Below, in pieces: positions 55,873 through 63,328 of a DNA stretch of 64,000 nucleotides. Position 1 is the stretch's first letter, and each line of letters opens with the position of its first letter. Source of the DNA: JAOXRU01 sp965247735 (lineage in GTDB: Bacteria; Bacteroidota; Bacteroidia; Flavobacteriales; Flavobacteriaceae); the NCBI GenBank assembly GCA_965247735.1, contig CBDFHN010000002.1:4216001-4280000 (forward strand), read 5' to 3'. The notes under the pieces were generated by a model. It was not told the DNA's origin and made no database searches. It was given only the letters and a program-made list of their open reading frames with translations. The position numbers were made by a program, and so were the translations under genes.

Positions 55873-55885
55873 AAAAGTCAAGCGC

Positions 55886-55916
55886 TTGCAAATGGTAGTT
55901 TTATGCCGTTACTTTG
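55886..55916 (+). promoter_or_regulatory. Putative metH promoter
   Basis: TTG at 55886-55888, 20 bp, then TTACTTTG at 55909-55916 (one base off TAnnTTTG). It lies 45 bp upstream of the S-box P1 stem, which fits the start of a riboswitch leader. Confidence 0.5.
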
Positions 55917-55960
55917 CAGCAGTAAGTAAAACTGGCAAAAGTTCATCATTTTTTTGATTT

Positions 55961-56070
55961 GTTATTAAGAAAGGCAGAGGGAATAGAACCAATGAAGCCT
56001 TAGCAACCCTTTACATTATAAAGAAGGTGCTACATTCTAGCAGTACAGCCAAGGCGATTGTATAGATAAC
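55961..56070 (+). promoter_or_regulatory. SAM-I (S-box) riboswitch upstream of metH
   Basis: Stem P1 is GTTAT (55961-55965) with ATAAC (56066-56070), enclosing the invariant blocks AAGAAAGGCAGAGGGA, TGAAGCCTTAGCAACC and AAGGTGCTACATTC. It controls the split metH and probably metF. It is the second S-box in the window and is closely similar to that of metY. Confidence 0.94.
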
Positions 56071-56117
56071 ACAGCAGCAGTTTTAACCTCCTTATTTTTC
56101 TTAATAACATTTTTTTT
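55961..56117 (+). promoter_or_regulatory. Candidate expression platform of the metH leader
   Basis: GTTATTAAGAAA (55961-55972) is perfectly complementary to TTTCTTAATAAC (56097-56108), and T8 follows at 56110-56117. The second copy of ATAAC at 56104-56108 is a decoy for the 3' strand of P1, so either P1 or this longer stem can form. Confidence 0.5.
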
Positions 56118-56121
56118 GCGT

Positions 56122-56261
56122 TCCCTAACGGGCGGGCTTTACGCTATATCTTTTTTTAGCATTGAGATGTATTTATGTGTGTTTGTTTCAAGTAATTTCC
56201 ATACAGAATATTAAAATCTCAATACTATATCCAAAAAAGGATGTCGCTACAATCCCTAACG
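56122..56261. repeat. REP-like palindromic element in the metH leader
   Basis: TCCCTAACG occurs at both ends (56122-56130 and 56253-56261). Inside, GCTATATCTTTTTTT (56143-56157) and AAAAAAGGATGTCGC (56233-56247) form an imperfect inverted repeat, 12 of 15. It resembles dispersed intergenic repeats I remember from flavobacterial genomes. It separates the riboswitch from metH. Confidence 0.45.
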
Positions 56262-56336
56262 CGACATAAATGGTGAGTTATAGCTTATTAATGTTAAATG
56301 ATTTTGATTAAAAAATTAGACATTAAAAATTTGAAC

Positions 56337-56411
56337 ATGAAACCGAGTTGGCTAATAAGTTTATTACCCAATGCAACCGTAGCGGTTAGTGAACTCTGGC
56401 GAAAAAAATAA
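56337..56411 (+). CDS. Possible upstream mini-ORF of metH (24 residues)
   Basis: An ATG-started frame, MKPSWLISLLPNATVAVSEL followed by WRKK and stop, ends 9 bp before the metH ATG. It is hydrophobic with a basic end. It could be a leader peptide that couples to metH translation, or simply chance. No homologue is recognised. Confidence 0.25.
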   Translation: MKPSWLISLLPNATVAVSELWRKK

Positions 56412-56420
56412 TGTAGACGC

Positions 56421-57410
56421 ATGAAAGACATAAGAGAAGAGATAAAGAAAAGGATTTTAGTGTTAGATGGGGCAATGGGCACAATGCTTCAGGCTTATAA
56501 ATTCACCGAAGAAGATTTTAGAGGTGATCGTTTCAAAGATTTTTCAGTACCATTACAAGGTAATAATGATTTGTTGTCTATAACACAGCCAAAAGCGATA
56601 AAAGAGGTGCATGCCAAATATTTTGAAGCTGGAGCAGATATTATAGAAACCAATACTTTTTCGGGCACTACCATAGCAATGGCCGATTATGAATTGGAAG
56701 ATTTGGTATACGAACTTAATTATCAATCTGCTAAGATAGCCAAAGAGGTAGCAGACGAATTTACAGCAAAAGAGCCTCATAAACCTAGGTTTGTAGCAGG
56801 CTCAATTGGACCAACCAACCGTACAGCAAGTATGTCTCCAGATGTTAATGACCCTGGCTATAGAGCAGTAACTTTTGATGAACTTAGAATCGCATACAAG
56901 CAGCAAGTAGAGGCATTAGTAGATGGAGGAGCCGATTTATTGCTGGTAGAGACCGTTTTTGATACCTTAAATGCCAAAGCAGCATTATTTGCAATAGAAG
57001 AAGTAAAAGAAGAGAAAGGTGTAGATATTCCTATTATGTTAAGTGGTACTATTACCGACGCTAGTGGTCGTACTTTATCTGGGCAAACAGCAGAAGCATT
57101 TTTAATATCAGTATCTCATATTCCATTGTTTTCTGTAGGTTTTAATTGTGCATTAGGAGCAAATTTATTGCAACCGCATTTAGAAGCGATAGCTCCAAAA
57201 ACAGATTTTGCAATTTCAGCACACCCAAATGCAGGATTGCCAAATGCTTTTGGAGAGTATGATGAAACACCAGAAGAAATGGCAGAACAAATAGAAGAAT
57301 ATTTAAAAAGAGACTTAATCAATATTATTGGAGGTTGCTGTGGTACAACTCCTGATCATATTCAAGCTATAGCAGATATTTCTGCAAAATATTCACCGAG
57401 AAATAGTTAA
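56421..57410 (+). CDS. metH: Methionine synthase, homocysteine-binding module (split MetH, N-terminal part)
   Basis: A 329-residue protein equal to the first module of cobalamin-dependent methionine synthase. It is the betaine-homocysteine methyltransferase-like barrel that activates homocysteine with zinc. Start: ILVLDGAMGTMLQ. The zinc ligands are Cys243 (GFNCALG) and Cys306 and Cys307 (GGCCGTTPDHI). The rest of the enzyme is a separate gene 334 bp downstream. It is the first gene behind the SAM-I riboswitch. It could in principle work alone with another methyl donor, but the downstream partner argues against this. Confidence 0.93.
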   Translation: MKDIREEIKKRILVLDGAMGTMLQAYKFTEEDFRGDRFKDFSVPLQGNNDLLSITQPKAIKEVHAKYFEAGADIIETNTFSGTTIAMADYELEDLVYELNYQSAKIAKEVADEFTAKEPHKPRFVAGSIGPTNRTASMSPDVNDPGYRAVTFDELRIAYKQQVEALVDGGADLLLVETVFDTLNAKAALFAIEEVKEEKGVDIPIMLSGTITDASGRTLSGQTAEAFLISVSHIPLFSVGFNCALGANLLQPHLEAIAPKTDFAISAHPNAGLPNAFGEYDETPEEMAEQIEEYLKRDLINIIGGCCGTTPDHIQAIADISAKYSPRNS

Positions 57411-57455
57411 AGACAGCTAAATGTTGTCAAGCAAGATCAAACAAATTGCAACAGA

Positions 57456-57740
57456 ATGATACTAGAAGTAGCTATATTACAGATAAAAAAAGGAAGCTCC
57501 AAAGCGTACGAATTGGCATTTTCCAAAGCTGAAAAAATTATTGCAGCTATGGATGGCTATTGTTCTCATGAATTAAAAAAATGTATTGAAGAAGAAGATA
57601 AATATATATTATTAGTGAATTGGGAATCACTAGATGCTCATGAAATTGGATTTAGAAAATCTGAAGCATATCAAGAATGGAAATCCTTATTACATCATTT
57701 TTATGAGCCATTTCCAATAGTACAACATTACAGTAGCTAA
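57456..57740 (+). CDS. Antibiotic biosynthesis monooxygenase (ABM) domain protein
   Basis: A 94-residue ferredoxin-like alpha/beta protein: ILEVAILQIKKGSSKAYELA, then YCSHELKKCIEEEDKYILLVNWESLDAHE and FRKSEAYQEWKSLLHHFYE. These are the ABM-family hallmarks. Members oxidise small aromatic compounds or degrade haem, or serve as small binding proteins. It sits precisely between the two halves of metH, 3 bp before the second, and is co-transcribed with them. Its role there is unknown. Confidence 0.85.
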   Translation: MILEVAILQIKKGSSKAYELAFSKAEKIIAAMDGYCSHELKKCIEEEDKYILLVNWESLDAHEIGFRKSEAYQEWKSLLHHFYEPFPIVQHYSS

Positions 57741-57743
57741 AAT

Positions 57744-60410
57744 ATGGAGAAGAAATATTTAAAATTATCAGGTTTAGAGCCATTGATTCTTAATGAAAAT
57801 AGCAACTTCATTAATGTAGGAGAACGGACTAATGTTGCGGGATCACGTAAGTTTTTGCGATTAATAAAAGAAGAGAAATTTGATGAAGCATTAGCAATTG
57901 CAAGGCATCAGGTAGACGGTGGCGCACAGATTATCGATATTAATATGGACGATGGTCTTATTGATGGTAAAGAAGCAATGGTTCGGTTTTTAAATTTAAT
58001 TGCTGCTGAACCAGATATTTGTAAGGTTCCTATCATGATAGATAGTTCTAAATGGGATATTATTGAAGCAGGACTTCAAGTGGTTCAAGGGAAGTGTGTA
58101 GTAAATTCCATTTCATTAAAAGAAGGGAAAGAAGTTTTTGTAAAACAAGCCAAGCTTTTAAAAAGGTATGGAGCTGCAGTAATTGTTATGGCTTTTGATG
58201 AGGTAGGGCAAGCAGATACTTATGAAAGACGATTGGAGATTGCCGAGCGTTCTTATCGCGTTTTGGTAGATGAAGTGAATTACGCATCAGAAGATATTAT
58301 TTTTGATCTTAATATTTTCCCTGTAGCAACAGGGATGGATGAACATCGTAAAAATGCTGTAGATTTTATTGAAGCAACACGTTGGGTACGTAAAAATTTA
58401 CCTAATTGTAGTGTTAGTGGAGGAGTAAGTAATGTTTCGTTTTCGTTTAGAGGTAACAATGGGGTACGTGAAGCGATGCACTCCGTGTTTTTGTATCACG
58501 CTATTCAGGCAGGTATGAATATGGGGATTGTAAACCCATCAATGTTAGAGGTCTATGATGATATTCCAAAAGATTTATTAGAACATGTAGAGGATGTCAT
58601 TTTAAATAGAAGAGATGATGCAACAGAACGTTTATTAGATTTTGCAGAAACAGTAAAAGGTACTAAAAAAGAAAAGGTAATAGATCTATCTTGGAGAGAG
58701 GGTTCTATTCAGGACAGAATTACACATGCATTGGTAAAAGGTATAGATCAATATATTGTTGAAGATGCAGAAGAAGCACGTTTGCTGGCAGAAAAACCCA
58801 TTGAAGTTATTGAAGAGAATTTAATGACTGGTATGAATGTGGTAGGAGATTTATTTGGAGCAGGAAAAATGTTTTTACCTCAGGTAGTAAAATCTGCTAG
58901 AGTTATGAAAAAAGCGGTTAGCTATTTAAATCCGTTTATTGAAGAAGAAAAAGGAGAAGAGATAAAAGCACTTGGTAAAATATTAATGGCAACCGTAAAA
59001 GGAGATGTACATGATATTGGGAAAAATATAGTAAGTGTTGTCCTTGGGTGTAATAACTACGAGATTGTAGATATGGGGGTGATGGTTGCTCCAGAAAAAA
59101 TTATTGAAACAGCAAAAAAGGAGAATGTAGATGCTATTGGGCTTTCAGGGCTAATAACACCTTCTTTGGACGAAATGGTATTTCTAGCAAAAGAAATGGA
59201 ACGTCAGGATTTTGAAATCCCATTGTTGATTGGTGGGGCTACAACTTCAAAAGCACATACGGCGGTTAAGATTAATCCAGAATATAAAAATGCAGTAGTA
59301 CATGTTAATGATGCCTCTAGAGCAGTAACTGTTGTTGGGGATTTGTTAAACGAGAAAACGAAGAACGAATATGTGGCTAAACTCAAAAAAGATTATGATG
59401 AGTTTAGAGAAAAATTCTTAAAAAGAGGAAAAACAAAAACCTATTTATCTTTAAATGAAGCTCGTAAAAATAAATATAAAATCGATTGGGATACTTCTTT
59501 AATAGTAAAACCAAAAGAACTTGGTATTCAAGTGTTGCAACAGTTAAGCTTAAAAGAAATATTACCATTTATAGATTGGAGTCCTTTTTTTAGATCTTGG
59601 GATTTACATGGAAAATATCCAAATATTTTAACGGATGAAGTGGTAGGGGAACAAGCAACCCAGTTGTTTGATGACGCCCAGGTGATGTTAAAAGAGATCA
59701 TAGCGAAACAATCGTTAAAAGCAAAAGGAATGTTTGGGCTTTTTGAAGCAAATATGATTAATGATGATGATATTTCTATTCAGAAAAAAGGAAAAGAAGT
59801 TGCTGTTTTTAGAACGCTACGTCAACAATTAAAGAAAAGAGCAGGAGTAGCAAATATAGCATTGTCAGATTTTATTGCGCCTAAGGAAACTGGTAAAAAA
59901 GATTATATGGGGGCATTTAGTGTCGCTATTTTTGGTGTAGAAGAATTGGCAAATTCTTATAAAGCAAAAGAAGATGATTATAATGCAATAATGGCACAGG
60001 CCATTGCAGACAGATTTGCAGAAGGCTTTGCAGAGTATTTACATAAGCAAGTACGTACCAAACATTGGGGATATGCCGCTAATGAAATCCTTTCTAATGA
60101 AGATTTGATAAAGGAAGGTTATAAGGGAATTCGTCCTGCACCAGGTTATCCTGCATGTCCAGATCACCTAGAGAAAATTACAATTTGGGAATTATTAGAA
60201 GTAGAAAAAGCAATTGGAGTAACCTTAACGGAGAGTTTAGCAATGTGGCCTGCAGCTGCCGTTTCAGGATATTATTTTGCTAACCCAGAATCCAAATATT
60301 TTGGATTAGGAAAAATTACAGACGATCAGGTAACCGATTTTGCCCAAAGAAAAGCAATAACAAAAGAGAGTGCTAGAAAATGGTTGTATCCAACATTAGC
60401 AGATTCATAA
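57744..60410 (+). CDS. metH: Methionine synthase, folate/cobalamin/activation modules (split MetH, C-terminal part)
   Basis: An 888-residue protein carrying the remaining modules of MetH. These are the pterin-binding (methyltetrahydrofolate) barrel at about 15-280 (NVGERTNVAGSRKF, DGGAQIIDINMDDGLIDG), the cobalamin cap and Rossmann domains (VHDIGKNIVSVVLGCNNYE, with His423 as the lower cobalt ligand in DVHDIG), and the SAM-dependent reactivation domain at about 560-885 (RPAPGYPACPDH). It transfers methyl from methyltetrahydrofolate to homocysteine together with the separate N-terminal module. Only 46 bp lie between it and metF, which makes its methyl donor. Confidence 0.95.
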   Translation: MEKKYLKLSGLEPLILNENSNFINVGERTNVAGSRKFLRLIKEEKFDEALAIARHQVDGGAQIIDINMDDGLIDGKEAMVRFLNLIAAEPDICKVPIMIDSSKWDIIEAGLQVVQGKCVVNSISLKEGKEVFVKQAKLLKRYGAAVIVMAFDEVGQADTYERRLEIAERSYRVLVDEVNYASEDIIFDLNIFPVATGMDEHRKNAVDFIEATRWVRKNLPNCSVSGGVSNVSFSFRGNNGVREAMHSVFLYHAIQAGMNMGIVNPSMLEVYDDIPKDLLEHVEDVILNRRDDATERLLDFAETVKGTKKEKVIDLSWREGSIQDRITHALVKGIDQYIVEDAEEARLLAEKPIEVIEENLMTGMNVVGDLFGAGKMFLPQVVKSARVMKKAVSYLNPFIEEEKGEEIKALGKILMATVKGDVHDIGKNIVSVVLGCNNYEIVDMGVMVAPEKIIETAKKENVDAIGLSGLITPSLDEMVFLAKEMERQDFEIPLLIGGATTSKAHTAVKINPEYKNAVVHVNDASRAVTVVGDLLNEKTKNEYVAKLKKDYDEFREKFLKRGKTKTYLSLNEARKNKYKIDWDTSLIVKPKELGIQVLQQLSLKEILPFIDWSPFFRSWDLHGKYPNILTDEVVGEQATQLFDDAQVMLKEIIAKQSLKAKGMFGLFEANMINDDDISIQKKGKEVAVFRTLRQQLKKRAGVANIALSDFIAPKETGKKDYMGAFSVAIFGVEELANSYKAKEDDYNAIMAQAIADRFAEGFAEYLHKQVRTKHWGYAANEILSNEDLIKEGYKGIRPAPGYPACPDHLEKITIWELLEVEKAIGVTLTESLAMWPAAAVSGYYFANPESKYFGLGKITDDQVTDFAQRKAITKESARKWLYPTLADS

Positions 60411-60456
60411 TTAATAATAGAAAATTGAGAACAGGCAACCAATAACCGAATAGGAA

Positions 60457-61413
60457 ATGAAAGTAACAGAACATATAAAAAAAGCAAAAGGGAAAACACT
60501 ATTTTCTTTTGAAATTGTGCCACCTAAAAAAGGTGCAAATATTCAAACACTTTACGATAATATTGATCCATTAATGGAGTTTAACCCTCCGTTTATTGAT
60601 GTCACTACTTCTAGAGAAGAATATGTGTTGTTAAAAAAAGAAAATGGACTGTTAGAGCAAAAAGTGACTAGAATGCGTCCAGGCACAGTTGGGATATGTG
60701 CATCACTTAAGTATAAGTATAATGTAGATGCTATACCACATATTCTTTGTGGAGGTTTTACTAAAGAGGAAACAGAATATGTGTTGGTGGATTGTCATTA
60801 TTTGGGATTGGATAATGTTATGGCATTACGTGGCGATGCAATGAAACAGCAACCTTATTTTGAAGCTAGTGATGGAGGACATCAATATGCAACACAATTA
60901 GTTTCTCAAATAAAAAACCTAAATAAGGGTGAATATTTGCATGAAACTATTGAAACAGACCATTGTGCGGATTTTTGTGTAGGCGTAGCAGGATATCCAG
61001 AAAAACATATGGAAGCTCCAAGTATGGAAAGTGATTTACGTCGCTTAAAAGAAAAAGTTGCAGCTGGCGCAGACTACGTGGTTACACAAATGTTTTTTGA
61101 TAATAAAAAATACTTCGATTTTGTAGAAAAAGCAAGAGCTGCAGGAATTACTATTCCTATTATCCCTGGAATAAAACCATTGGCGGTAAAAAGACATTTA
61201 CAGATCTTGCCTCAGGTATTTAAAATAGATTTGCCGCAAAATTTAATTGATGCTGTAGAAGGTTGTAATGATAATAAAGCCGTTCGTCAAGTAGGAATTG
61301 AATTTGCAATTCAGCAATCAAAAGAACTCAGAGCTGCTGGTGTTCCTGTTTTGCATTATTATTCTATGGGGAAAAGTGATAATATTAAGGCAATTGCTAA
61401 AGAATTGTTTTAA
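60457..61413 (+). CDS. metF: 5,10-methylenetetrahydrofolate reductase
   Basis: A 318-residue FAD barrel enzyme that makes 5-methyltetrahydrofolate for MetH. The motifs are FSFEIVPPKKGANIQ at about 12-27, PFIDVTTSREE near 46, NVMALRGDAMK near 126 and GADYVVTQMFFDNKKYFDF near 203. Its length is slightly above the enterobacterial 296. It is the last gene of the riboswitch-controlled metH operon. Confidence 0.96.
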   Translation: MKVTEHIKKAKGKTLFSFEIVPPKKGANIQTLYDNIDPLMEFNPPFIDVTTSREEYVLLKKENGLLEQKVTRMRPGTVGICASLKYKYNVDAIPHILCGGFTKEETEYVLVDCHYLGLDNVMALRGDAMKQQPYFEASDGGHQYATQLVSQIKNLNKGEYLHETIETDHCADFCVGVAGYPEKHMEAPSMESDLRRLKEKVAAGADYVVTQMFFDNKKYFDFVEKARAAGITIPIIPGIKPLAVKRHLQILPQVFKIDLPQNLIDAVEGCNDNKAVRQVGIEFAIQQSKELRAAGVPVLHYYSMGKSDNIKAIAKELF

Positions 61414-61484
61414 TATTTTTTGAAATTTGAGGATTGTCATAGCTAGTTTTTTTAGAAAATATTTTATTTAGTATTTTAGCCAAG

Positions 61485-62570
61485 ATGAAAAAAAAAATGT
61501 GCTTACTTCTTTTGACAACAATTGGTTTGGTTGCTCAAAAAAAAGATAAAAATTTCACCTTAGATTACACTCCTTTTTATGGAACTATACTTGAGCATAG
61601 TCCTGGTATTGCTCATTTAATTCAGGAGCACCCATCTGGATTTATGTTGAGTTATAATGTAAAGACTTATGGGGATAAGAAATGGGAGGCATTATATAAC
61701 TACCCAGATTATGGTGTTTCTTTTCTATTTCAAGATATGAAAACCGAAACTTTGGGTAAACATTATGGGCTGTTTGCACATTACAACTTTTATTTTTTAA
61801 ACCGAAACCTTAGTCTAGGTATTGGAACAGGAATTTCATACAATACAAATCCTTATGATAAGGAAGAGAATTTTAGAAATGTAGCTTATGCTTCGCATTT
61901 GCTTAGTGCTACATATTTAAAATTAAATTATAGAAAGGAAAACATAATTAAGGGTTTTGGATTACATGCAGGAGTATCATTAATACATTATTCTGTAGGC
62001 AGTATTAAATCTCCAAATACATCTACAAATATCTTGGCTTTTAATTTGGGTGTAAATTATATGTGGAAAAGTTCAGAAAGAGATTATAACATTATAGAAA
62101 GAAAAAAGTATAGTGAACCCATAGCATATAATATTGTTTTTAAAACTGGAATTGTAGAGAGTGATGTTATTAATTCTGGACAATATCCGTTTTATATACT
62201 AACTGCGTATGCAGATAAAAGGGTAAGTAATAAAAGTAGTTTTCATTTAGGAACAGAAATCTTCTTTTCAAATTTTTTAAAAGAACATATAAAACATAGG
62301 GCAATTGCTTATCCAAATGGAGGTGTCACTGGAAATGAAGATTATAAAAGAGTAGGTGTTTTTGGTGGTTATGAGTTGCATATCAACAGGACATCAATTT
62401 TTGCTCAATTGGGGTATTATGCATATTATCCTTATGATTTTGAAGGAAAAGTGTATACTAGACTGGGGCTAAAACGTACTTTTGGAAAGCAAATGTTTGG
62501 TTCTATGGCTGTAAAATCACATGCAGCCAAAGCAGAGGCAATTGAAATTGGAATAGGAATAAGGTTATGA
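61485..62570 (+). CDS. PagL-like outer-membrane acyloxyacyl hydrolase
   Basis: A 361-residue beta-barrel protein with a signal peptide (about 1-17, ending LVAQ). It resembles the lipid A deacylase/acyloxyacyl hydrolase family, usually longer in flavobacteria. The PagL catalytic His-x-Ser pair is present as His168-Tyr-Ser170 in IHYSVG. Other family features are SFLFQDMKTETLGKHYGLFA and GIGTGISYNTNP. It would remove a fatty acid from lipid A in the outer membrane, but the activity is only inferred. The next gene overlaps its stop by 4 bp (ATGA). Confidence 0.75.
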   Translation: MKKKMCLLLLTTIGLVAQKKDKNFTLDYTPFYGTILEHSPGIAHLIQEHPSGFMLSYNVKTYGDKKWEALYNYPDYGVSFLFQDMKTETLGKHYGLFAHYNFYFLNRNLSLGIGTGISYNTNPYDKEENFRNVAYASHLLSATYLKLNYRKENIIKGFGLHAGVSLIHYSVGSIKSPNTSTNILAFNLGVNYMWKSSERDYNIIERKKYSEPIAYNIVFKTGIVESDVINSGQYPFYILTAYADKRVSNKSSFHLGTEIFFSNFLKEHIKHRAIAYPNGGVTGNEDYKRVGVFGGYELHINRTSIFAQLGYYAYYPYDFEGKVYTRLGLKRTFGKQMFGSMAVKSHAAKAEAIEIGIGIRL

Positions 62571-63325
62571 TGAAAAGAGTAGTTAGTTTAGGTCTGTTTT
62601 TTCTTTTAATTGGTTGTGCCAATGATAATGCTCCAGGATGTCTACAGGCAGCAGGAACTATTGTGAAAAAAGAAGAACACGTTGCTAAATTTTCAAAAAT
62701 AACAGTTTTTGAAGGAGTGCAATTAATTATTAAAAAAGGCGCAAATAGAAAAGTACTTATCGAAACAGGAGAGTATCTTCTAGATGAGGTTTCGGTTATA
62801 GTGGAAGAAGGGAGATTGTTGTTGAAGGATAATAATTCATGCAATTTATTTAGAGCATATGGGCTTACTAAAGTTTTTGTAACAACACCTATCCTTTCAG
62901 AAATAAGAAGTAGTACAGAATTAGAAATCACTAGCGATGGAATATTGGATTTTCCAAATTTGCTGTTATATGCAAATGATTATGGAGAAGGGTTTGAAGG
63001 TTATAATAACAACGGAAGTTATAATCTAGAAGTAAAAAGCAAATCATTAAGCATAATCACAAATGGAAATTCTAGCTTTGAGATTAAAGGAAAAACAGAT
63101 AATTTTAATGTTAGTCTTGCAGCGGGAAACTCAAGAGTTATGGCTAAAGATTTAATTGCAGAGAATGTAAAAGTATTTCATAGAAGTTCTAATGATATTT
63201 TGGTAAGTCCCCAGCAGTCTTTAAAAGGAAAATTGGTGAGTACAGGAGATGTACAGTCTTTTTATCTGCCCCCAGTTGTGGAAGTAGAAGAGTTATATAA
63301 AGGAAAAGTAATTTTTAAAAATTAA
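62567..63325 (+). CDS. GIN-domain (DUF2807) lipoprotein
   Basis: A 252-residue lipoprotein (lipobox LIGC at about 15-18, then ANDNAPGC). The body is a repetitive beta-helix of the head-GIN type (FSKITVFEGVQLIIKKGANR, LEVKSKSLSIITNGNSSFEI). The function of the family is unknown. It overlaps the PagL-like gene by 4 bp and is followed 3 bp later by the serine hydrolase, so the three form one operon concerned with the envelope. Confidence 0.85.
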   Translation: MMKRVVSLGLFFLLIGCANDNAPGCLQAAGTIVKKEEHVAKFSKITVFEGVQLIIKKGANRKVLIETGEYLLDEVSVIVEEGRLLLKDNNSCNLFRAYGLTKVFVTTPILSEIRSSTELEITSDGILDFPNLLLYANDYGEGFEGYNNNGSYNLEVKSKSLSIITNGNSSFEIKGKTDNFNVSLAAGNSRVMAKDLIAENVKVFHRSSNDILVSPQQSLKGKLVSTGDVQSFYLPPVVEVEELYKGKVIFKN

Positions 63326-63328
63326 GAA

